Positions 6,119 through 12,408 of a DNA stretch of 13,498 nucleotides are shown piece by piece (position 1 is the first letter of the stretch; each line of letters begins with the position of its first letter). The translations under genes and the position numbers were made by a program. Under the pieces are notes generated by a model. That model was not told the DNA's origin, made no database searches, and saw nothing but the letters and a program-made list of their open reading frames with translations. This DNA is from an uncultured Actinomycetes bacterium (lineage in GTDB: Bacteria; Actinomycetota; Thermoleophilia; Solirubrobacterales; Solirubrobacteraceae), in the NCBI GenBank assembly GCA_937888775.1, contig CALAQT010000479.1:1-13498 (forward strand), given 5' to 3'.

Positions 6119-6124
6119 ATAGTA
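6119..6124 (-). promoter_or_regulatory. Candidate -10 box of the lyase/GlcG operon
   Basis: TACTAT on the minus strand, about 80 bases before the lyase ATG and five before the possible leader ORF's GTG. It is a good match to TAnnnT. No clear -35 element was seen. Confidence 0.4.
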
Positions 6125-6482
6125 TCGGTCCAGCGGGCCCAGGTTTACCTCGACCGGGCCGACCCGTTGCCCCGGGCCCGTCAGCGTGGCGTCCGGCGCG
6201 TCGAGCACCGCGGCGGGGTCCTGGTTGTTGTAGGCCTCTCAGAGCCCCGCGAATGGCGCGACGTGACCTCCAACACCTGGGCTGCCAGCCTCCCTGGCGC
6301 ATCAGACCTGGCCATGCAGGAGGGCTGCCTGCTCACTAATTGATCGTCGCGAACTGTCTCACCGGCGTTGACAGGTACCGGATGTCCGGGTACGCCGTCA
6401 GGCGAGCGACCTGCTCGGGTGTCAGGCCATGAGTTTGGACCCACCCCCGGGGGCGCAGCGGCGCGACATCCTTTCGGACGCG

Positions 6483-6488
6483 TAGCAT
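6483..6488 (+). promoter_or_regulatory. -10 box of the LLM oxidoreductase gene (leaderless)
   Basis: TAGCAT followed by seven bases (CGACGCG) and the ATG at 6496. No Shine-Dalgarno sequence fits in the gap, so a leaderless mRNA is expected. Confidence 0.55.
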
Positions 6489-6495
6489 CGACGCG

Positions 6496-7365
6496 ATGCG
6501 CATTGGAGTTGTCTTCCCCCAAACGGAGATCGGCGCGGACGTCGGCGCGGTGCGGGCGTATGCGGAGCGCGTGGAGGAACTCGGCTTCACCCACGTGCTC
6601 GTCTATGACCACGTCGTGGGCGCCGACCCGGCCGTTCACGCACCGTGGACGGGCCCCTACGACGTGCACACGGCCTTCCACGAGCCCATGGTCCTCTTCG
6701 GCTACCTAGCCGCGGTCACATCGCTCGAGCTCGTCACTGGGATCATCATCCTCCCGCAACGCCAGACGGTCCTCGCAGCCAAGCAGGCTGCGGAAGTGGA
6801 CCTGCTCACTGGGGGCAGGTTCCGGTTCGGCGTCGCGCTCGGTTGGAACGCGGTCGAGTACGAGGCGCTTGGCAAGGACTTCTCGAACCGAGGCCGTCGC
6901 ATGGAGGAGCAGATCTCGCTGCTGCGCCGGTTGTGGACCGAGCAGACGGTCACCTTCGAAGGCACGTACGACCGGGTCATCGGCGCCGGTCTGGCGCCGC
7001 TGCCGGTGCAGCGCCCCATCCCGGTGTGGATGGGGGCGCAGTCGAAGCCGGCGTACGAGCGCGTCGGTCGGCTTGCTGACGGCTGGTTTCCGCAGGTTCC
7101 TCCCGGGCCACGGCTCGAGGAGGCACGCGCCATAGTGGAAGCCGCTGCGGCGGAGGCTGGCCGCGATCCTTCCACGCTCGGCATTGAGGGCCGCGTGAGC
7201 TGGGGTGACGATGGCGATGGCAAGCTGGTGGAGCAAGCGGGACGGTGGCGCGACGCGGGCGCGACCCACCTGTCAGTCAACACCATGGGCGCAGGCCTCG
7301 GCGGCGTCGGCGGCCACCTCGCCGCGCTTGCTGTGGCCGCAGAGGTCCTGCAGCTCGCGGGCTGA
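6496..7365 (+). CDS. LLM-class F420-dependent oxidoreductase
   Basis: 289-residue luciferase-like (TIM-barrel) oxidoreductase that uses reduced F420 as hydride donor or F420 as acceptor; the small-molecule substrate is unknown. Family features: MRIGVVFPQTEIG start, YDHVVG (38-43), the LPQRQTVLAAKQAAEVDLLT stretch (86-105), GGRFRFGVALGWNAVEYEALG (106-126) and RGRRMEEQ (132-139), then PIPVWMGAQSKPAYERV. These fit the TIGR03619-like actinobacterial subgroup (my recollection, not a search). The length is normal and both ends look complete. It probably has its own leaderless promoter and stands convergent with the EamA gene, with a GC hairpin between them. The F420 biosynthesis genes start about 1.1 kb downstream, which supports the cofactor assignment over FMN. 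Confidence 0.92.
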   Translation: MRIGVVFPQTEIGADVGAVRAYAERVEELGFTHVLVYDHVVGADPAVHAPWTGPYDVHTAFHEPMVLFGYLAAVTSLELVTGIIILPQRQTVLAAKQAAEVDLLTGGRFRFGVALGWNAVEYEALGKDFSNRGRRMEEQISLLRRLWTEQTVTFEGTYDRVIGAGLAPLPVQRPIPVWMGAQSKPAYERVGRLADGWFPQVPPGPRLEEARAIVEAAAAEAGRDPSTLGIEGRVSWGDDGDGKLVEQAGRWRDAGATHLSVNTMGAGLGGVGGHLAALAVAAEVLQLAG

Positions 7366-7390
7366 GACTGGCCGTCGCGGACCTCGTGGC

Positions 7391-7411
7391 CAGCGGGGCA
7401 GGGCCCCGCTG
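7391..7411. terminator. Hairpin between convergent genes
   Basis: CAGCGGGGC-AGG-GCCCCGCTG: a perfect 9-bp stem with a 3-base loop, 26 bases after the LLM stop and 56 bases before the EamA stop. No T run on either side, as is common for high-GC terminators; being symmetric it could serve both strands. Confidence 0.6.
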
Positions 7412-7466
7412 CCAATGGAGGCGCCACACCAGCTGGCGTCCAGCAGCAGCACGGCGAGAAGCTGGC

Positions 7467-8429
7467 CTACGCCGCGTCTGGCGCGCCGCAGGGCGCGGAG
7501 ACCCTGACCGGCACCCAGTGGAGGAGGGCGATGGTGCCCCAGAGGACGAAGAAGCCGATCAGTTGCACCGCATCGATGGTTGCGCCGAGCACGAGATAGT
7601 TGATGACCAGCGCACTGGCTGGGAACGCCAACTCGGCGAACGTCGCGATCGAGGCCGGGGTGCGGCGTAGGCCACGGTAGTACAGCATCATCCCGACCAG
7701 GCCTGAGATCACGGCGAGCAGCACCAGGCGTACCCAATCGGCCGCCGTCACCGCCGAAGGCACCAGCGCGCCCTGGGTTGCCGCGATCACCGCCAGGAGG
7801 GGAAGCGCGCAGGCGAATCGCAGACCCGTCAACACGTCCGGCTCCATGTGCGTCAGCGCGCTGCGGCCGAGCACGGTTGCGCTTCCCCACAGGGCTGCGG
7901 CAACCAGCGCGAGCAGGGCGGCCCTTCCCTGCGCCCCGGCGAACGCGTGCGCCGGGGCGAGGGCGCCGAACGAGAGCAGGTAAGTCCCTGCAAGTGCTGC
8001 CGCGGCGACGGGGACCAGCCACGCACGGGGCCGTTCACCGAGGGCCAGTGCAGCGGCGGCGAGAGCCCACAGGGGCTGGGTCTTCTGCAGCAGGATCACG
8101 ACATCCGGGTTGCCGTATTGGAAGGCGAACGTGAAGGCAAGGGTGGCCAGCGCCGAGCCGCCCCAGGCCACTCCGAGCACTGCGAGCCAGCCCCGCCGCG
8201 GGATTCGGGCGATGGCGGCGGCACCTCGCACCAGGCGGGGCGCCACCAAGACGGTGAGGATGATGTGCTCGTAGAGCACGATCGTCCACGGCGACCAGTG
8301 CGACACGAGCGGCGCTCGCAGCGCACCATCGCTTCCCCACATCGCCGCGCCGGCCGCCACCAGTGCCACACCCGTGAGTGGCGCGACGCCGGGTAGCATG
8401 CGCGCACGCGTCGCCTGGACAGTCGTCAC
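7467..8429 (-). CDS. EamA/DMT-superfamily transporter
   Basis: 320-residue inner-membrane protein with about ten hydrophobic helices in two repeated EamA halves, the drug/metabolite transporter layout used for export of amino acids, metabolites or drugs. Visible family features: GAAMWGSDGALRAPL in the first helix, FQYGNPDVVILLQKTQPLW before the mid-repeat, the second-half start LVAAALWGSATVLGRSAL, and LYYRGLRRTPASIATFAELAFP near the C-terminus. The GTG at 8429 gives the full N-terminus; an ATG at 8399 (MLPGVAP) would also retain every helix, and no RBS or -10 box clearly decides between them. It is divergent from cofD with only about 50 bases between the starts, so the two may share regulation. 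Whether it moves an F420-related compound cannot be told; the cargo is unknown. Confidence 0.88.
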   Translation of the reverse strand: MTTVQATRARMLPGVAPLTGVALVAAGAAMWGSDGALRAPLVSHWSPWTIVLYEHIILTVLVAPRLVRGAAAIARIPRRGWLAVLGVAWGGSALATLAFTFAFQYGNPDVVILLQKTQPLWALAAAALALGERPRAWLVPVAAAALAGTYLLSFGALAPAHAFAGAQGRAALLALVAAALWGSATVLGRSALTHMEPDVLTGLRFACALPLLAVIAATQGALVPSAVTAADWVRLVLLAVISGLVGMMLYYRGLRRTPASIATFAELAFPASALVINYLVLGATIDAVQLIGFFVLWGTIALLHWVPVRVSAPCGAPDAA

Positions 8430-8479
8430 CGGCAGAGCCCCGGCGTCTGCTCAACTCGGGTCACAGAAGTGCGGTGAAC

Positions 8480-9424
8480 ATGCAGCCGATCGTTGTCCTT
8501 GCCGGGGGTGTTGGGGCGGCTCGCTTCCTGCAGGGCGTGACCGCCGCGATGACGCTGCGAGACCTGACCATCGTCGGCAACGTCGGCGACGATACCGAAG
8601 TTGCGGGGCTGCACGTGTCCCCTGACCTTGACACTGTCCTGTACACGCTCACGGGAGAGATCGACGAGGAGCGGGGCTGGGGCGTCCGCGGCGATTCCGC
8701 ACGCGCTCTCGAGCGTGCCCGCTCACTCGGGCACGACGCGTGGTTCTGGCTCGGCGACCTCGACATCGGCCTGCACCTGGCGCGCACCGAGTGGCTCCGC
8801 TCAGGGCTTCGGTTGAGTGCGGTGACCGAGCGGCTCGGCCGAGCGCTGGGCTTGGCGGACCGTCTCCTGCCGGTCACCGACGAGCGGCTGCGCACCATCA
8901 TCGAGACGCCCGACGGAGATCTCGACTTTCAGACGTACTACGTGCGCCACGGTCACCGCGACGACGTCGTCGGGATCCGCTTTCACGGGGCTGACGTGAC
9001 GGTACCGGCGCCGGGCGTGGTCGACGCCCTCAGCCAGGCGGCGGCGATAATCATCGCGCCGTCCAACCCGTTGATCTCGATCGGTCCCATCCTCGCGGTC
9101 CCCGGCATCAGAGACGCGCTTTCCGCCCGACGCGTCCCCTGCGTGGCGGTGAGCCCGATTGTCGGTGGGCAGGCGTTGCGCGGCCCCGCAGCGCACATGA
9201 TGCGAACACTTGGCCATGACCCATCCCCGGTCGGAGTGGCAGACATCTACGCCGGCCTCATCGACGCGATGGTCATCGACGACGTCGACGCTGCTTCCGC
9301 GGTGGAGCTCGATCGCCGTGGCCTGTCGGTGAGGCCGACCGACACGATCATGCGAGACGCACGAGCGCGGCAGCACCTGGCCACCGTCGCTCTCGAGGTC
9401 GCGGGGATCAAGATCGGCGCATGA
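8480..9424 (+). CDS. cofD: CofD/FbiA, 2-phospho-L-lactate (or PEP) transferase of F420 synthesis
   Basis: 314 residues. It joins the guanylylated three-carbon unit made by CofC to the deazaflavin FO, giving F420-0 (or dehydro-F420-0 if PEP is used, as shown for mycobacteria). Signature segments: LAGGVGAARFLQG (7-19), GNVGDDTEVAGLHVSPDLDT, the EERGWGVRGDS stretch, PSNPLISIGPI, and SPIVGGQALRGPAAHMM near the C-terminus. Length is normal. The start is set at ATG 8480 (MQPIVVLAGG), which matches family N-termini; a GTG two codons earlier is possible, and the frame extends to 8378 without family sequence. No strong Shine-Dalgarno sequence is seen. The stop overlaps the cofE start by four bases (ATGA, 9421-9424), so cofD and cofE are translated together. 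Confidence 0.95.
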   Translation: MQPIVVLAGGVGAARFLQGVTAAMTLRDLTIVGNVGDDTEVAGLHVSPDLDTVLYTLTGEIDEERGWGVRGDSARALERARSLGHDAWFWLGDLDIGLHLARTEWLRSGLRLSAVTERLGRALGLADRLLPVTDERLRTIIETPDGDLDFQTYYVRHGHRDDVVGIRFHGADVTVPAPGVVDALSQAAAIIIAPSNPLISIGPILAVPGIRDALSARRVPCVAVSPIVGGQALRGPAAHMMRTLGHDPSPVGVADIYAGLIDAMVIDDVDAASAVELDRRGLSVRPTDTIMRDARARQHLATVALEVAGIKIGA

Positions 9425-10152
9425 CCATCGAGATCGTCCCCCTGGGGCTTGCCGACGAAATCGTCGAGTCCGATGACCTCGCGGCCCTGGTGCTCGGCGC
9501 GTCACCGCCGCTCCGCGACGGCGACATTGTCGTGGTGACGCACAAGGCGGTGAGCAAGAACGAGGGCCGGGTCGTCGATCTCGGCGGTGTGCAACCGTCT
9601 GCCCGCGCTGTTGGCGTCGCCGCGGGCCACTCTGATCCACGCCTGGTGGAGGTGATCCTCCGGGAGAGCCGTCGCATCCTGAGACAGCGGGGGCCGCTGC
9701 TGGTCGTCGAGACCCATCACGGTCTCGTCTGCGCCAATGCCGGAGTGGATCGCTCCAACGCACCTCGACCTGACGCCGTCGTCCTCCTGCCGACCGACCC
9801 CGACGAGTCGGCCAGCCGCCTGCGCACTGCGCTGGAGGCGCGGACGCACACACGACTCGGCGTGATCGTCGCCGACACCATGGGCCGCGCATGGCGTGAG
9901 GGCATCGTCGGCACAGCGATCGGCGCGAGCGGATTGGAGACGCTGCGTCAGCTGGCCGGTACCGTCGACCCCAACGGGTACGAGCTGAACAGCACGGTGG
10001 TCGCCATCGCGGACGAGCTTGCCGCGGCCGCCGACCTCGCTTTCGGCAAGCTCGACCGCGTGCCGTTCGTCCTCATCCGTGGATATCCGGCGGCTGGAGA
10101 CGGGTCCGCGCGCCAGGTCATCCGTCGCCCGGAGCGCGACCTGTTCCGGTGA
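9421..10152 (+). CDS. cofE: CofE, F420-0:gamma-L-glutamate ligase (stand-alone)
   Basis: 243 residues; adds glutamates to F420-0 with GTP. Family motifs: HKAVSKNEGR (41-50), ANAGVDRSNAP (105-115), DTMGRAWREGIVGTAIGASGL (152-172, given as positions with key D152, R156 and G161) and DPNGYELN (183-190). It ends at residue 243, so it lacks the C-terminal FMN nitroreductase-like domain found in mycobacterial FbiB, which reduces dehydro-F420-0. If CofC here uses PEP, that reduction must come from a gene outside the window. The ATG overlaps the cofD stop. Its last 35 bases overlap, tail to tail, the 3' end of cofC on the opposite strand. Confidence 0.95.
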   Translation: MTIEIVPLGLADEIVESDDLAALVLGASPPLRDGDIVVVTHKAVSKNEGRVVDLGGVQPSARAVGVAAGHSDPRLVEVILRESRRILRQRGPLLVVETHHGLVCANAGVDRSNAPRPDAVVLLPTDPDESASRLRTALEARTHTRLGVIVADTMGRAWREGIVGTAIGASGLETLRQLAGTVDPNGYELNSTVVAIADELAAAADLAFGKLDRVPFVLIRGYPAAGDGSARQVIRRPERDLFR

Positions 10153-10741
10153 GGGCGTGCGCAAGCAGGCCGGCGTCCCGCGCGTCGTCGAGCGTGTCGA
10201 CGTCGAGCGCGAGACCGGGAATGTCAACAACTCGGCATGGCAGCTTCGCGGCACGCGCCAGCGCCGCGTGCACCTCACTGCTGCGCGATGCGCCGAAGGC
10301 TGGGCGAAGGGCACCGGACGGCGTGACCAACAGCGCGTTGGTGCCGGCGTCCCGCGCTCGGGCGATGCACACGCCGCGGGCGGGCGCCGCAGCGACGAAC
10401 TCATGCAGCTCGGCTGCGGTCACCAGTGGAACGTCTCCCGCGAGGTACAAGACGCGCGGCGGCGGAGGAGCCAGCGACGACAGGGCATGCACCAGACCAT
10501 CGTTCCAGGGCAGGTCGCCGTCGGGCAGGATGGCGACGCGGAGCTCGACCGCGAGCGCGCCCGCCGTGGGTTCGGAGGTGGCCAGCGCGACTGGCCCCAA
10601 GTTGGCATCGTGCGCGGCGGCGACCACGGCCCTCAACATGCCGAGCATCAGCCGTCGACGCCCGGTGGGGGACAGGTGGGGCATGAGACGCTGCTTGGCA
10701 TTGTCCAGCCGCTTGAGCCCGATGATCATTTGGATGGCCAC
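10118..10741 (-). CDS. cofC: CofC/FbiD, 2-phospho-L-lactate (or PEP) guanylyltransferase
   Basis: 207 residues; makes the GTP-activated three-carbon donor for CofD. Nucleotidyltransferase features: GLKRLDNAKQRL (8-19), LPWNDGLVHAL, LYLAGDVPLVTAAEL, RDAGTNALLVTP, FGASRSSEVH and the late IPGLALDVDTLDDAR. In mycobacteria the substrate is PEP, in archaea 2-phospholactate; the sequence alone does not tell me which. The GTG start at 10741 is chosen because TACCAT (10749-10754) lies exactly seven bases before it, a leaderless layout; an ATG at 10729 preceded by GAGGTGG is the alternative. It is transcribed away from npdG, 44 bases apart, and runs tail to tail into cofE with 35 bases shared. Confidence 0.93.
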   Translation of the reverse strand: MAIQMIIGLKRLDNAKQRLMPHLSPTGRRRLMLGMLRAVVAAAHDANLGPVALATSEPTAGALAVELRVAILPDGDLPWNDGLVHALSSLAPPPPRVLYLAGDVPLVTAAELHEFVAAAPARGVCIARARDAGTNALLVTPSGALRPAFGASRSSEVHAALARAAKLPCRVVDIPGLALDVDTLDDARDAGLLAHALTGTGRAPGDG

Positions 10742-10748
10742 CTCGAAG

Positions 10749-10754
10749 ATGGTA
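10749..10754 (-). promoter_or_regulatory. -10 box of cofC (leaderless)
   Basis: TACCAT on the minus strand, then CTTCGAG and the GTG at 10741. No good -35 hexamer is visible. Confidence 0.5.
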
Positions 10755-10772
10755 GGAGCCGCTCGGTTCGGC

Positions 10773-10778
10773 TAGTGT
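10773..10778 (+). promoter_or_regulatory. -10 box of npdG (leaderless)
   Basis: TAGTGT followed by seven bases (TCGGCCC) and the GTG at 10786. It lies 18 bp from the cofC -10 box on the opposite strand, so the two RNA polymerase sites overlap and the promoters should interfere with or balance each other. Confidence 0.5.
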
Positions 10779-10785
10779 TCGGCCC

Positions 10786-11547
10786 GTGGGGCAACAGGCA
10801 GCGGGCGAGCAGGCTGGAGGATCCACCCCCCCGCTTGCGGCCGTCGCGCTGATCGGCGGCACCGGAAAGCTCGGGTCGGCGCTGGCTGCCCGCTTCTTGC
10901 GGGCCGGCCACGAGGTTGTCATCGGATCCCGCGATGCCGCGCGGGCACAGCAGGCCGCCTCCGCCCTAGCGCAGACGATCAGTGGCGTCGACGGGTCACG
11001 CGTGCGCGGCGCGGACAATGCCGCCGCAGCCGCGGCGGCGGACGTGGTGGTGATTACGGTGCCGTTCGACGCCCAGGAGGCGACGCTGCGCGGCCTGGCC
11101 GGCGCCGTGGACGACCGCGTCGTGGTCAGCACAGCTGTCCCCGTGCGCTTCGTCGAGGGTTCGGGACCAACCCACATCGAGGTCGAGCAGGGTTCGGCCA
11201 GCGAGCAAGTCGCCGCGCTGCTTCCCCGGGCTCGCGTGGTCGGCGCGCTGCACACGGTCAGCAGCGCGACACTCGCGAAGCTCGACCGCGACCTCGGTGC
11301 TGACGTCCTCATCACCGGCGACGATCCCGACGCCAAGACGGTGGTTGCGGAGTTGCTGGCCTCGTTGTCGGGGGTTCGCGTCGTCGACGGCGGCCCGCTG
11401 CGCAACTCACGCTATGTCGAGCAACTCACGGTGCTGCTTCTCTCGATCAACGTGCGGGTGCGCCGCAACACCGGGGTACGCATCACCAACCTGCCGGATG
11501 AGCTGGCGCTGCTGACTGTGCCGGCGGCACGGGGGCGCGCAACGTGA
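10786..11547 (+). CDS. npdG: NADPH-dependent F420 reductase (Fno/NpdG)
   Basis: 253 residues; moves hydride between NADP(H) and F420, supplying the F420H2 that the LLM and split-barrel enzymes use. Rossmann nucleotide site ALIGGTGKLGSALAARF (GGTGKLG at 24-30), followed by the NADP-binding GSRD (47-50). Later family segments include VVVITVPFDAQ, VGALHTVSS, LITGDDPDAK and GGPLRNSRYVEQLT. About 20 residues before the Rossmann start (GQQAAGEQAGGS) are extra compared with the archaeal enzyme. The GTG at 10786 is supported by the TAGTGT -10 box seven bases before it. The stop overlaps a following GTG in the frame of a short remnant (11544), which suggests it once had a coupled downstream partner. 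Confidence 0.93.
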   Translation: MGQQAAGEQAGGSTPPLAAVALIGGTGKLGSALAARFLRAGHEVVIGSRDAARAQQAASALAQTISGVDGSRVRGADNAAAAAAADVVVITVPFDAQEATLRGLAGAVDDRVVVSTAVPVRFVEGSGPTHIEVEQGSASEQVAALLPRARVVGALHTVSSATLAKLDRDLGADVLITGDDPDAKTVVAELLASLSGVRVVDGGPLRNSRYVEQLTVLLLSINVRVRRNTGVRITNLPDELALLTVPAARGRAT

Positions 11548-11669
11548 AGCTGGGCGTCTTGCTAGGCCGCACTGGGGCAGCTGACAGCTACCCCTCCGTC
11601 GTTGGACCGCTGCGCTCGACCGTCAGCCGCAGCAGGACGCGGCGCTCGCGCTCCATGGCCGTGCGGTAG
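11544..11669 (+). pseudogene. Possible 5' remnant of a gene coupled to npdG
   Basis: A GTG at 11544 overlaps the npdG stop (GTGA) and opens a 41-codon frame starting KLGVLLGRTGAADSYPSVV. The first dozen residues resemble the start of an LLM-class F420-dependent oxidoreductase, but the frame then runs through the 3' end of the convergent split-barrel gene and stops at 11669. Either a cut-off gene or a chance frame; the family guess rests on very few residues. Confidence 0.35.
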
Positions 11670-12007
11670 TCATCCCAATCGGGGTGCTCGCCGACGCTGC
11701 GACGGTAGTAGTCGACCAGCGGCTCCATCGCCTCGGGAAGGCTGACGATCTCCACCGAGCCGTCGACCGTGTGCCACTCACCGAAAAAGCGCTCGCTCAT
11801 GACGCACACGCTGGCGTGCGGATTGCGACGCAGGTTCACGGTCTTGATCGCTGTTTCGCGCGTGCTGATAACGACGCGTGATTGAGCATCCACCACTGCC
11901 AGCACTGGCGAGAGTTGTGGGCTGCCGTCCCGACGCCGCGTGGCCAGCACAGCCCGACCATTGTGCCGGATGAATTCGAGCGCATCCTCGTGAGCTCCAG
12001 CGGTCAT
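11588..12007 (-). CDS. Split-barrel PPOX-type F420-dependent enzyme (Rv1155-like, FDOR-B)
   Basis: 139-residue flavin/deazaflavin-binding split beta-barrel protein of the group that includes mycobacterial Rv1155; members use F420H2 to reduce varied substrates or only bind F420. Family features: FIRHNGRAVLATRRRDGSPQLSPV near the N-terminus (residues 12-35), VISTRETAIKTVNLRRNPHASVCV (46-69), FFGEWHTVDGSVEIV, LPEAMEPLVDYYRR and HPDWDDYRTAM, ending LRLTVERSGPT. The length is usual. The ATG at 12007 overlaps the stop of the Ddn-like gene by four bases (ATGA, 12004-12007), so it is the last gene of a three-gene set of F420 users. It is convergent with npdG, 40 bases between the stops. Confidence 0.9.
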   Translation of the reverse strand: MTAGAHEDALEFIRHNGRAVLATRRRDGSPQLSPVLAVVDAQSRVVISTRETAIKTVNLRRNPHASVCVMSERFFGEWHTVDGSVEIVSLPEAMEPLVDYYRRSVGEHPDWDDYRTAMERERRVLLRLTVERSGPTTEG

Positions 12008-12408
12008 AACCGCTCCAGAACGACCACTGGGATCTCACGCTCGGTCTTCTTTTGGTACTCGTCGTAATCGGGCCATATCGAGGTCATGATCTTCCACAAC
12101 GCGGGCTTCTCTTCTGCCGTAGCAGTACGGGCTCGGGCAGAAAAGCGGTCGCCCTTGACCTGCACGGTGACCTCGGGATTGGCCTGGAGGTTCAGGTACC
12201 ACGCGGGCGGTGCTGGCGCGCCGCCCTTGGACGCCACGACGAGGCAATCATCCGCCCGCCTGCCGTATATCAGGGGGGTGCTTCGGGCCTCGCCGGATCG
12301 ACGGCCGACGGTGGTGAGGATGAGGACGGGTGCTCCCCTCGCCCAGTCGTGCCCCTCCTCACCGTCGGTCGCGACATACCGGTCTACGTGCTCCTTGCCG
12401 AACAGCAT
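12004..12408 (-). CDS. Ddn-like deazaflavin-dependent nitroreductase/quinone reductase (FDOR-A)
   Basis: 134-residue split-barrel protein of the Ddn family (the mycobacterial enzyme that activates pretomanid and whose usual role is F420H2-dependent quinone reduction). Motifs: GRRSGEARSTPL (35-46), VVASKGG (57-63), PAWYLNLQANP (68-78), WPDYDEYQKKTEREIPVVVLE at the end. ATG at 12408 is taken as the start; an AAGGAGG lies about 14 bases upstream, rather far, and GAGAGAAG lies nearer. The frame is also open upstream without a stop as far as the conserved C-terminal end of the preceding split-barrel gene, so with one base restored near 12504 the two would be a single fused protein. The stop overlaps the next gene. 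Confidence 0.9.
   Translation of the reverse strand: MLFGKEHVDRYVATDGEEGHDWARGAPVLILTTVGRRSGEARSTPLIYGRRADDCLVVASKGGAPAPPAWYLNLQANPEVTVQVKGDRFSARARTATAEEKPALWKIMTSIWPDYDEYQKKTEREIPVVVLERL

Larger units (their letters stand above)
6110..6490. other. Intergenic stretch with gene remnants
   Basis: The 451 bases between the lyase start (6044) and the LLM gene (6496) hold no intact gene. On the minus strand a 42-codon piece ending at 6110 (EAYNNQDPAAVLDAPDATL, ending DRYYCG) has very GC-rich third positions and begins right after a stop without a start codon; it faintly recalls SnoaL/NTF2-like proteins. The antiparallel plus frame is also open to a stop at 6343. A 50-codon minus ORF (6336-6488, with THGLTPEQVARLTAYPDIRY) looks protein-like, but its ATG falls in the LLM gene's -10 box, so it is more likely the end of a lost gene. 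Confidence 0.4.

Noticed and set aside
6374..6394. Hairpin GTACCGG-ATGT-CCGGGTAC as a terminator
   Set aside because: Imperfect, inside a coding-like remnant, with no gene ending just before it and no T run.
8378..8479. Longer CofD N-terminus
   Set aside because: The 34 extra residues are Arg-rich, overlap the divergent EamA gene, and precede the normal family start MQPIVVLAGG.
8801..10404. Long minus-strand frames opposite cofD and cofE
   Set aside because: No family features; antisense shadows of two firmly identified genes.
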